Shown one piece after another: positions 1 to 5,483 of a stretch of 5,483 nucleotides of DNA. The DNA is taken from positions 1 to 5,483 of the forward strand of contig CALQKQ020000265.1 of assembly GCA_943331195.2 (NCBI GenBank), in the 5' to 3' direction. The DNA is from Akkermansia muciniphila. Lineage in GTDB: Bacteria; Verrucomicrobiota; Verrucomicrobiia; Verrucomicrobiales; V1-33. The notes beneath the pieces are model-generated. The model made no database searches, was not told the DNA's origin, and saw nothing but the letters and a program-made list of their open reading frames with translations. The stretch's first letter is position 1; every line of letters starts with the position of its first letter. A program made the translations under genes and the position numbers.

Positions 1-1
1 C

Positions 2-1117
2 CTACCGCATCTCCACAAAATTCAGCCCCAAGTCCTTAGCTAATTTGGTGATGTCAGGCTTTTCCTCGTGGCCGATGAAGGCGATGGACACGCCTTTGCG
101 CCCGGCCCGGCCGGTGCGGCCGCTGCGGTGGGTGTAGTAGTCGATTTGGTCGGGCAATTGGTGGTGCAGCACAAAGGCTAAGCCCTCGACGTCGATGCCC
201 CGGGCGGCCACGTCGGTGGCGATGAGAAACTGGAAGCGTCCTTTTTTGAAGGAGCGCAGCACTTTGTCGCGCTCGAGCTGCATCAAGTCGCCCTGGAGCA
301 CATCCACGGGAAAGCCCCGCTCGGCCAACTCCGCCGACAGGGCGGTGGCCCCGGCCTTGGTCCGACAGAAAATCACCCCTTTCTCCTCGCCCTGGTGCTT
401 TAAGAAATCCGCGAGGCGGTCGGTCTTTTCCTTCTCCCGACACACCACAAAGCGGTGCGCGATGTCCCGGTTCACCACGTGGGCTTGGTCGATGCGCACG
501 GTGTGGGCCTGGGGCGACATGTAGTCCGAAATCAGCTTGCGCACCCCGTCCGGGATCGTGGCCGAAAACAGCCAGGTCGCCTGCCGCCCCTGGGTGATGG
601 CACAAATTTCCGCCAATTCTTTGCGGAAGCCCAAGGTCAACATCTCGTCGGCCTCGTCGAGCACCAACAACTTCACCGAAGCCAGCGAAAGCACCCGCCG
701 ATCCAGCAAATCCAACAGCCGCCCCGGCGTGGCCACCACGACCTGCGTGGGCCGCTGCAGCGCCGCCGCCTGGCGGTCGAAGTGATCGCCCCCTGTCAGC
801 ACCTCCACAAAAATCTTCTCCTGCGCGTGCTTGGTGAAGCGAAACAACTGCTTCCCGATCTGCTTCGCCAACTCCCGCGTCGGCGCCACCACCAGGGCCT
901 GGATCCCGCGAAATTTCGGGTCCACCCGCATCAGGAGTGGCACCCCGAACGCCGCCGTCTTCCCCGTCCCGGTCTGCGCTTGGGCAATAAAATCTCCCCC
1001 GTCGGTCAACAAAAACGGGATCGCCTCCCGCTGAATCGCCGTCGGCGCTTTGATCCCCAATTCCTCCAGTCCCAAAATTAAGTCGTCCCGGACCCCCAGT
1101 GCTTTAAATGTTTTCAA
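2..1117 (-). CDS. DEAD-box ATP-dependent RNA helicase, core-only form
   Basis: This is a cytoplasmic ATP-dependent RNA helicase of 371 aa that would unwind short RNA duplexes, for example in ribosome assembly, mRNA decay or cold adaptation. All family motifs are present in order: Q motif (Phe4, Gln29), Walker A AQTGTGKT (47-54), PTREL (79-83), TPGR (130-133), DEAD (154-157), SAT (185-187), VIFCRT (248-253), ATDVAARGID (300-309) and HRSGRTGRAG (330-339). Only about 30 residues follow the last motif, so it lacks the C-terminal RNA-binding tail of DeaD/CsdA or RhlE; the TAG stop lies inside the window at 2-4. The start is TTG at 1117-1115. No ATG or GTG lies just upstream in frame, and the protein begins right at the Q-motif Phe, as expected. 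Only a weak GGAAA precedes it, so the start is less sure than the function. The subfamily (DeaD, RhlE, RhlB) cannot be decided, so no symbol is given. It is divergent from rapA. Confidence 0.95.
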   Translation of the reverse strand: MKTFKALGVRDDLILGLEELGIKAPTAIQREAIPFLLTDGGDFIAQAQTGTGKTAAFGVPLLMRVDPKFRGIQALVVAPTRELAKQIGKQLFRFTKHAQEKIFVEVLTGGDHFDRQAAALQRPTQVVVATPGRLLDLLDRRVLSLASVKLLVLDEADEMLTLGFRKELAEICAITQGRQATWLFSATIPDGVRKLISDYMSPQAHTVRIDQAHVVNRDIAHRFVVCREKEKTDRLADFLKHQGEEKGVIFCRTKAGATALSAELAERGFPVDVLQGDLMQLERDKVLRSFKKGRFQFLIATDVAARGIDVEGLAFVLHHQLPDQIDYYTHRSGRTGRAGRKGVSIAFIGHEEKPDITKLAKDLGLNFVEMR

Positions 1118-1142
1118 CGTGATAGTGTTTCCAAAAAGTGTG

Positions 1143-1148
1143 ATTCTA
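1143..1148 (-). promoter_or_regulatory. possible -10 element of the DEAD-box helicase gene
   Basis: On the minus strand the hexamer TAGAAT matches the bacterial -10 consensus TATAAT at five of six bases. It sits about 25 bp upstream of the TTG start, in the only AT-richer part of the intergenic region. A start site about 7 bp downstream would give a leader of roughly 19-20 nt. No convincing -35 hexamer is found at 16-18 bp, where the sequence is almost pure G and C, so the assignment is weak. Confidence 0.3.
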
Positions 1149-1165
1149 CCGCCCAGCCTCCCCGC

Positions 1166-1177
1166 GCCGCGCGCGGC
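1166..1177. repeat. 12-bp GC palindrome in the divergent intergenic region
   Basis: GCCGCGCGCGGC is its own reverse complement. A second symmetrical element, AGCGG-A-CCGCT, lies 16 bp further on at 1194-1204. Both are in the 169 bp between the divergent helicase and rapA starts, where operators are expected. In DNA this rich in G and C such symmetry can easily arise by chance, so a regulatory role is only a possibility. Confidence 0.3.
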
Positions 1178-1279
1178 ACCGAGCCCGGCCCCCAGCGGAC
1201 CGCTCGCAAACTAGGCCGCCGCGCCCCCTTGGCAAGCCGGTTTCCCGGATTGCAGGCCCCGCCCCTCCCGGGCGAGGAA

Positions 1280-1285
1280 AGGAGG
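1280..1285 (+). promoter_or_regulatory. Shine-Dalgarno sequence of rapA, unusually close to the ATG
   Basis: AGGAGG is a full-strength Shine-Dalgarno sequence, but only one base (C1286) separates it from the ATG at 1287, whereas 5-9 bases is usual. The next in-frame ATG (1317, residue 11) is about 31 bases away, which is too far. Residues 1-20 line up with the E. coli RapA amino terminus, which supports 1287 as the start. This is the only strong Shine-Dalgarno sequence before any gene in the window. Confidence 0.5.
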
Positions 1286-1286
1286 C

Positions 1287-3920
1287 ATGGGATTGATCGC
1301 GATTGGACAGCGTTGGATGAGCGCCGCAGAACCAGAACTGGGCCTCGGCGTGGTGCGCCGCCACCTTGCCGGAAAGGTCACCCTGTGGTTTCCCGCCACC
1401 CGGGAAACCCGCCTCTACGCCTGGCCCGGCGCTCCCCTGCAGCGCGTCACCTTCAGCCTCGGCGAAACCATCCACTGGCACGGCGGCTCCGGCCCCGTCG
1501 CCGCCATCGCCGAGCGGGACGGACTTCTATATTATCAAGTCGAAGACCACTGCCACCCCGAGTCCGCACTCTCCGGCGATCTCGCGCCCCCGGGTCCCCT
1601 GCACCGCTTGGCCTCCGGCTCCTTCGATCCCAACGCCGATTTCGAGCTCCGCCGCGAAGCCCTCTTCCGCCGCGCCCGGCACCAGCGCTCCCCCGGCCGC
1701 GGCTTCGCGGGCGCCCGGCTCGAACTCATCCCCCACCAACTCGGCATCGCCGCCGAAGTCGCGGCCCGCTGGCGTCCCCGCGTCCTTCTCGCCGATGAAG
1801 TCGGCTTGGGCAAAACCATCGAGGCCTGCCTCATCCTCCACCGCCTCCACCTCACTGGCCGGGCCCACCGCGTCCTCATTCTCGTCCCCGAACCCCTCGT
1901 CCACCAGTGGTTCATTGAATTGCTGCGCCGCTTCAACCTCCGCTTCAGCCTCTTCGACGAAGCCCGCTGCGCCTCCATCGAAGACAGCCCCGAAGGCGGC
2001 AACCCCTTCCTCGATAGCCAACTCCTCATCTGCCCCCTTCCCCTCCTCGCCCACAGCCCTCGCCGCCAACGCCAAGCTCTCGCCGCCCCCTGGGACCTCC
2101 TCATCGTCGACGAAGCCCACCACCTCTGCGAAACCGACTCCGGCGGCTTCGCCCTCGTCGAACGCCTCGCCGCCCACGTCCCCGGACTCCTCCTCCTCAG
2201 CGGCACCCCCCAACAAGCCGGACCCAGCGGCCACTTCGCCCGCCTCCGCCTCCTCGATCCCGCCCGCTACCGCCACTACGCCGACTTTTGCCAGGAAATC
2301 CAAGGCTACCACGCCCTCGCCCAACAACTCGACGCCCTCGACGCCACGCCCGATCCCTCCCATGCCGCCCAGCGCGCCGAACTCCTCGACCGCTGCGGCA
2401 TCGGTCGCGTCATGTTCCGCAACCTCCGCTCCGCCCTCGGCGGCTTCCCCCAACGCCACCTCCATCCCGCGCCCCTCCCCGACCCCTCCGCGGCCACCCG
2501 CGTCCGCTGGCTCGCCGACCTCCTCCGCGCCACCGGATCCGAAAAACTCCTCCTCATCTGCCAGACCAAAGCCCAAGTCGAATCCCTCGAAGAAGCCCTC
2601 CGCCTCGAAATCCAGGTCCCCACCGCCCTCTTCCACGAAGGCCTCACCCTCCTCCAGCGCGACCGCCAAGCCGCTTGGTTTTCCGAAGCAGCCGGTGCCC
2701 GCCTTCTCCTCTGCTCCGAAATCGGCAGCGAAGGCCGCAATTTCCAGTTCGCCCGCCACCTCGTCCTCTACGACCTCCCCACCGACCCCGATCTCCTCGA
2801 ACAGCGCATCGGCCGCCTCGACCGCATCGGCCAGCGCGGCTCCATCCACCTCCACCTGCCCTACGCCCTCGGCACCGCCGAAGAAGTCCTCTTCCGCTGG
2901 TACCACGAAGGCCTCAACTCCCTCGCCCAGCCCGTCTCCGGCGCCGCCGCCATGGCCGCCGCCACCCACGCCCTCCGCGACCACGTCATGGCCGCCCCTT
3001 CTCCCGCCGCGCTCGCCCACCTCCTCGCCGAAACCCAGCGCATCCAAACCCAGCTCTCCGCCACCCTCGCCCAAGGCCACGACCGCCTCCTCCAGTGGCA
3101 AACCCAAGGCCCTCACGCCACCGCCACCCTGCAACACCACATCGAAACCACCGACCGCGACACCGCCCTCGACGCCTTCCAAATCCGCCTCCTCGAAACC
3201 CTCGGCATGCAAGTCGAAGAACTCCAGCCCCGCCGCTGGATGCTCCAAGCCGGCAGCCCCCAAACCGAATCCCTCCCCGAACTCCCCGTAGATGGCCTCT
3301 GCGGCACCTTCGACCGCCGCGACGCCCTCGCCCGCGAAGACATCGCCTTCCTCAGCCTCGACCACCCCCTCCTCCGCGGCGCCCTCGACCTCCTCCTCAG
3401 CGGCACCCAAGGCACCGCCGCCTGCGCCCTCCTCCACGGCCCCCCAGGCCCCGCCCTCCTCCTCGAAGTCTGCTTCGTCCTCGAATGCGTCGCCCCTCCC
3501 CACCTCCACGCCGACCGCTTCCTCCCCTCCCTCCCCCTCCGCCTCGTCGTCGACCACACCGGCCGCGACCGCTCCGCCGATGAAGCCATCACCCGCGCCC
3601 GCGCCACCGATGCCGACCCCGCCACCTGCCGCACCGCCCGCGCCGCCGTCCTCACCCGCAACCTCGCCGCCCCCATCGAGCAACTCGCCGCCCTCCAGCG
3701 CGACCACCTCATCGCCGCCAGCCTCAAAAAAATGCACCGCGTCCTCGGCGCCGAAATCGCCCGCCTCGACGCCCTCGCGGAACGCTGGGGCCACATCAGC
3801 CCCGAAGAGCGATCCGGCCTGCGCCACCAACAAGAAGCCCTCGCCCAAGCCATCAGCCGCGCCCGCCTCCGCATCGACGCCCTGCGCATCGGCGTCGTCC
3901 GCGCCGCCCCCACCGCCTAA
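1287..3920 (+). CDS. rapA: RapA, RNA polymerase-associated Swi2/Snf2 ATPase
   Basis: RapA binds RNA polymerase and uses ATP to free stalled or post-termination complexes, recycling the enzyme. The 877-aa protein resembles E. coli RapA, recalled as 968 aa, from end to end. The N-terminal Tudor-like domain (about 1-105) begins with GQRW and ELGLG, matching the E. coli start. ATPase lobe 1 has a Walker A segment, ADEVGLGKT (169-177), after the family signature LIPHQL (147-152), then VPEPLVHQW (200-208), RRFNLRFSLFDE (214-225), DEAH (275-278) and SGTP (305-308, TATP in E. coli). Lobe 2 has FHEG (449-452), CSEIGSEGRNFQFA (476-489) and QRIGRLDRIGQ (506-516). The C-terminal region keeps FDR..ALARED, HPLLR and a final RIDALRIGVV. 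The missing length is mostly between lobe 1 and motif IV, around residues 345-405. ATPase residues look intact, so it should be active. Codon use is very rich in C-ending codons, like the downstream genes, so there is no sign of recent transfer. Confidence 0.95.
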   Translation: MGLIAIGQRWMSAAEPELGLGVVRRHLAGKVTLWFPATRETRLYAWPGAPLQRVTFSLGETIHWHGGSGPVAAIAERDGLLYYQVEDHCHPESALSGDLAPPGPLHRLASGSFDPNADFELRREALFRRARHQRSPGRGFAGARLELIPHQLGIAAEVAARWRPRVLLADEVGLGKTIEACLILHRLHLTGRAHRVLILVPEPLVHQWFIELLRRFNLRFSLFDEARCASIEDSPEGGNPFLDSQLLICPLPLLAHSPRRQRQALAAPWDLLIVDEAHHLCETDSGGFALVERLAAHVPGLLLLSGTPQQAGPSGHFARLRLLDPARYRHYADFCQEIQGYHALAQQLDALDATPDPSHAAQRAELLDRCGIGRVMFRNLRSALGGFPQRHLHPAPLPDPSAATRVRWLADLLRATGSEKLLLICQTKAQVESLEEALRLEIQVPTALFHEGLTLLQRDRQAAWFSEAAGARLLLCSEIGSEGRNFQFARHLVLYDLPTDPDLLEQRIGRLDRIGQRGSIHLHLPYALGTAEEVLFRWYHEGLNSLAQPVSGAAAMAAATHALRDHVMAAPSPAALAHLLAETQRIQTQLSATLAQGHDRLLQWQTQGPHATATLQHHIETTDRDTALDAFQIRLLETLGMQVEELQPRRWMLQAGSPQTESLPELPVDGLCGTFDRRDALAREDIAFLSLDHPLLRGALDLLLSGTQGTAACALLHGPPGPALLLEVCFVLECVAPPHLHADRFLPSLPLRLVVDHTGRDRSADEAITRARATDADPATCRTARAAVLTRNLAAPIEQLAALQRDHLIAASLKKMHRVLGAEIARLDALAERWGHISPEERSGLRHQQEALAQAISRARLRIDALRIGVVRAAPTA

Positions 3921-3949
3921 GGCCCCAAAATCCGCCCTCAGGACAGTTC

Positions 3950-3978
3950 TTGCCCCCCGTCCCCGCCTCCCCTAGTCT
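3950..3978 (+). promoter_or_regulatory. possible promoter of the methyltransferase gene, near-leaderless
   Basis: TTGCCC (3950-3955) and TAGTCT (3973-3978) are separated by exactly 17 bp, the ideal spacing for a housekeeping sigma factor. They match the -35 consensus at four of six bases and the -10 at three of six. Transcription would begin about 7 bp past the -10, at or next to the A of the ATG at 3986, giving a leaderless or nearly leaderless mRNA. This fits the absence of a Shine-Dalgarno sequence there. The hexamer matches are modest. Confidence 0.35.
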
Positions 3979-3985
3979 TCCCCTC

Positions 3986-4696
3986 ATGAAACTGCTGCGC
4001 GCGCTCCTCTTCCTCGCCTTCCTCCTCCCCGCCGCCGCCGCGCCCCCTCCGGCCCTCACCGAATACCAGGGCCGCACCATCGCCCAAACCATGCACTGGA
4101 CCGGCGCCGAATGGCTCATGCGCCAAAACCGCGAACAAGAGGAAAACGCCGCCCTCATGCTCCAAGAACTCCGCATCCAACCCGGCTGGACCATCTGCGA
4201 CCTCGGCTGCGGCAACGGCTACCACGCCCTCACCATGGCCAAGCTCACCGGCGAAAAAGGCGCCATCCTCGCCGTCGATATCCAGCCCCAAATGCTCGAC
4301 ATGCTCGCCGCCCGCGCCCAATCCCGCAACATCCCCAACATCAAAACCATCCTCGGCGAATTCCACGACCCCAAACTCCCCCCCGCCTCCTGCGACCTCG
4401 TCCTCCTCGTCGACGTCTACCACGAATTCAGCCACCCCGAACACCAAATCAAAGCCATCCACGCCGCCCTCAAACCCACCGGCCGCGTCGCCCTCGTCGA
4501 ATTCCGCGGCGAAGACTCCGCCGTCCCCATCAAGCCAGAACACAAAATGACCAAAGCCCAAATCCGCAAAGAATGGCTCCCCCTCGGCTTCGCCATCGAC
4601 CGCGAATACGACGGCCTCCCCTGGCAACACCTCATCCTCCTCAAAAAAAACCCGCCCCCCTCCCCCTCATCCCCAGTTCCCCATCCCAATCCTTAA
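3986..4696 (+). CDS. class I SAM-dependent methyltransferase with N-terminal signal peptide
   Basis: This 236-aa protein has a Rossmann-type SAM-binding fold. Glycine-rich motif I is CDLGCGNGY (71-79), the acidic residue expected to hold the SAM ribose is Asp98 in AVDIQ, and the motif II/III region is DLVLLVDVYHEFSHPE (137-152). The substrate is unknown. Residues 1-19 look like a signal peptide: Lys2 and Arg5, a hydrophobic core ALLFLAFLLP (6-15), then Ala16-19, with cleavage possible after Ala18; there is no lipobox Cys. The mature part begins near the TEYQGRTIAQTMH segment that I recall from similar planctomycete and verrucomicrobial proteins. The ATG at 3986 was chosen over an in-frame TTG at 3950 because the longer form would bury the signal peptide behind a Pro/Ser stretch. 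No Shine-Dalgarno sequence is visible. The last 14 or so residues (PPPSPSSPVPHPNP) are low-complexity, are encoded by C-rich repeat-like DNA and are probably not part of the fold. The gap to rapA is 65 bp. Confidence 0.88.
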   Translation: MKLLRALLFLAFLLPAAAAPPPALTEYQGRTIAQTMHWTGAEWLMRQNREQEENAALMLQELRIQPGWTICDLGCGNGYHALTMAKLTGEKGAILAVDIQPQMLDMLAARAQSRNIPNIKTILGEFHDPKLPPASCDLVLLVDVYHEFSHPEHQIKAIHAALKPTGRVALVEFRGEDSAVPIKPEHKMTKAQIRKEWLPLGFAIDREYDGLPWQHLILLKKNPPPSPSSPVPHPNP

Positions 4697-4735
4697 TTCC
4701 CCATTCAAAATTCAAAATTCTAAATTCTAAATTCC
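4671..4735. repeat. short tandem repeat array of 7-bp units with a degenerate C-rich lead-in
   Basis: The clear part (4703-4735) is four 7-bp units, ATTCAAA, ATTCAAA, ATTCTAA, ATTCTAA, and a partial ATTCC. It is a sharp AT-rich island in GC-rich DNA. Before it, 4671-4702 is a looser series of CCCC-led units (CCCCAGTT, CCCCATCC, then CCCCATTC running into the array). The C-rich part overlaps the last codons of the methyltransferase gene, while the AT-rich units start just past its TAA. It resembles in style the short tandemly repeated repetitive sequences of cyanobacteria, but I cannot tell whether it recurs elsewhere in this genome. Confidence 0.7.
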
Positions 4736-4750
4736 ATTGCCAAATCCCCC

Positions 4751-4779
4751 TTGCATGATCCCCCCGTTTCCTCTATTTC
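4751..4779 (+). promoter_or_regulatory. possible promoter of the GbsR/MarR-type regulator gene
   Basis: TTGCAT (4751-4756) and TATTTC (4774-4779) lie 17 bp apart and would place the transcription start near 4786, about 16 nt before the ATG at 4802. The -35 match is fair and the -10 match weak. The end of the -10 and the predicted start site are covered by the 16-bp palindrome at 4777-4792, an arrangement that would let a bound repressor block transcription. Confidence 0.35.
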
Positions 4780-4792
4780 TGTCTAGACAGAA
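4777..4792. promoter_or_regulatory. 16-bp perfect palindrome, likely operator of the adjacent regulator
   Basis: TTCTGTCTAGACAGAA reads the same on both strands with no spacer or mismatch. It ends nine bases before the ATG of the GbsR/MarR-type gene. Dimeric winged-helix regulators of this superfamily commonly bind palindromes of this size in their own promoters, so autoregulation is the natural reading. That it is this protein's binding site is an inference from position and symmetry. Confidence 0.65.
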
Positions 4793-4801
4793 CAGCAAGA
4801 A

Positions 4802-5338
4802 ATGAGCGCCCTCTCCCCCGTCACCCAAAAATTCGTCCTCCATTGGGGCGAAATGGGGGCCCGCTGGGGCATCAATCGCACCATGGCGCAAATCCACGCC
4901 CTCCTCTTCCTCTCCGAAAAACCCCTCCACGCCGAGGACATCTGCGACCTCCTCGGCGTCGCCCGCTCCAACGTCAGCACCAGCCTCCGCGAACTGCAAA
5001 ACTGGCAAGTCGTCAAAATCACCCACGTCATGGGCGACCGCCGCGACCACTTCGAAGCCATCAAAGACGTCTTCGAAATGTTCCGCACCATCGCCATCGA
5101 ACGCAAAAAACGCGAAGTCGATCCCACCTTGACCGCCCTCCGCGAATGCATCGCCGAGACCGACCCCGCCCGCCACGAAGACGCCTATGCCCGCCAGCGC
5201 CTCACCGACCTCGAAGAGTTTTTCGACACCGGCAACAACTGGTTCGAAAAAGTCAGCCGCCTCCCCTCCGGCCGCCTCCGCCGCGCCATGAAACTCGGCG
5301 ACAAACTCTTCAGCCTCCTCGGCCTCAGCGGCGACTAA
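4802..5338 (+). CDS. GbsR/MarR family winged-helix transcriptional regulator
   Basis: This 178-aa protein is a probable dimeric DNA-binding repressor of the GbsR branch of the MarR superfamily. The N-terminal segment has the family pattern FVLHWGEMGARWGINRTMAQ (11-30), followed by a helix-turn-helix: PLHAEDICDLLGV (41-53) as first helix and turn, RSNVSTSLRELQNW (55-68) as recognition helix, and a wing near VMGDRRDHFEA (76-86). Residues from about 87 to 178 (FEMFR, ERKKREVDPTL, a second charged helix, then RRAMKLGDKLFSLLG) are predicted helical and probably form the dimer interface. Length is usual for the family. GbsR of Bacillus senses choline, but many relatives have no known ligand and none can be proposed here. 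The ATG is preceded by no clear Shine-Dalgarno sequence; the 16-bp palindrome ending nine bases upstream suggests autoregulation. A possible target or operon partner begins 37 bp after the stop. Confidence 0.92.
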   Translation: MSALSPVTQKFVLHWGEMGARWGINRTMAQIHALLFLSEKPLHAEDICDLLGVARSNVSTSLRELQNWQVVKITHVMGDRRDHFEAIKDVFEMFRTIAIERKKREVDPTLTALRECIAETDPARHEDAYARQRLTDLEEFFDTGNNWFEKVSRLPSGRLRRAMKLGDKLFSLLGLSGD

Positions 5339-5375
5339 TCCCCTCCCCCCCTTTTTTTGCGACTCATTTTCGCTC

Positions 5376-5483
5376 ATGACTGAAACAACCGAAGCATCGA
5401 ACCCAACGCGCGGCGGACTCCCCGCCCCGGGCGCGATTCCCCGGAACCCTGTTGCTGGCAACCCCTCCCCTCCCATGCCCCTA
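5376..5483 (+). CDS. possible start of the next gene, cut by the window end
   Basis: An open frame starts at the ATG at 5376, 37 bp after the regulator's stop, and continues for 36 codons without a stop to the last base of the window. The visible protein starts MTETTEASNPTRGGLPAPGA and is rich in Pro, Gly and Ala with no recognisable domain, like a disordered amino terminus. No Shine-Dalgarno sequence is present, as for most genes here. Its codons are less dominated by C-ending forms (GAA, ACA, GCA, TCG, CGG) than those of the upstream genes, which weakens the coding case. The product cannot be named. The 37 bp before it (5339-5375) hold a C run and seven T's but no stem, so they are not a convincing terminator. 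Confidence 0.4.
   Translation, partial: MTETTEASNPTRGGLPAPGAIPRNPVAGNPSPPMPL

Noticed and set aside
1229..1257. TTGGCA (1229-1234) as a rapA -35 element
   Set aside because: The sequence 17 bp downstream, GCAGGC, has no resemblance to a -10 element.
1260..1274. Small hairpin CGCCC-CTCCC-GGGCG just before the rapA Shine-Dalgarno sequence
   Set aside because: A five-pair stem is common by chance in DNA this GC-rich, and no riboswitch or attenuator layout surrounds it.
1366..3291. A 641-codon plus-strand frame made almost wholly of Ser, Pro, Ala and Lys
   Set aside because: It overlaps rapA in another frame and its composition is what shifted reading of GCC, CTC and ACC codons gives; no domain is visible.
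2288..3583. A 431-codon plus-strand frame dominated by Arg and Pro
   Set aside because: Frame-shifted reading of rapA, with low complexity and no homology that I recognise.
1527..3848. A 773-codon open frame on the minus strand opposite rapA, rich in Gly, Glu and Ala
   Set aside because: It is the mirror of rapA's C-ending codons, which make stop codons rare on the opposite strand. The product is low-complexity with no recognisable domain, while the plus strand encodes a clear RapA.
5339..5358. C run followed by seven T's after the regulator, as an intrinsic terminator
   Set aside because: No GC stem immediately precedes the T run, so the essential hairpin is missing.
5451..5462. Inverted repeat GTTGC-TG-GCAAC near the window end
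   Set aside because: Five pairs with a two-base loop, no recurrence in the window, and it lies inside a possible coding frame.
4727..5476. A 249-codon minus-strand frame opposite the regulator
   Set aside because: The Glu/Ala/Gly-rich product mirrors the regulator's codons, and the plus strand encodes a clear GbsR/MarR-family protein.

Overview
The window is high-GC bacterial DNA with a strong preference for C in the third codon position. It holds four complete protein genes and probably the start of a fifth. The gene families, the scarcity of Shine-Dalgarno sequences and the composition suggest the Verrucomicrobiota or a related PVC-group bacterium. This is an inference from family resemblance; there is no rRNA or other marker gene here to settle it.

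Layout. From 2 to 1117, on the minus strand, lies a compact DEAD-box RNA helicase with a TTG start. A GC-rich intergenic region of 169 bp (1118-1286) with two short palindromes separates it from a divergent gene. That gene (1287-3920, plus strand) encodes a full-length but shortened RapA, the Swi2/Snf2 ATPase that recycles RNA polymerase. After 65 bp comes a class I SAM-dependent methyltransferase with an N-terminal signal peptide (3986-4696), preceded by a possible promoter that would give a nearly leaderless transcript. An AT-rich array of 7-bp repeats follows its stop codon. Next is a GbsR/MarR-type winged-helix regulator (4802-5338) with a perfect 16-bp palindrome just upstream of its start, a likely autoregulatory operator. 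From 5376 an open frame runs off the window end and may be the next gene.

How the genes fit together. The divergent helicase and RapA are both ATP-driven remodelling enzymes of RNA or transcription complexes, but nothing in the sequence shows joint function. The methyltransferase and the regulator look like separate transcription units. The regulator probably controls itself and perhaps the gene starting at 5376.

No mobile element, CRISPR array, tRNA or rRNA was seen. Nothing looks like a clearly new multi-gene system. The points most worth checking are the operator palindrome, the exported methyltransferase, the compact RapA in a probable non-gammaproteobacterial host, and the repeat array at the end of the methyltransferase gene.
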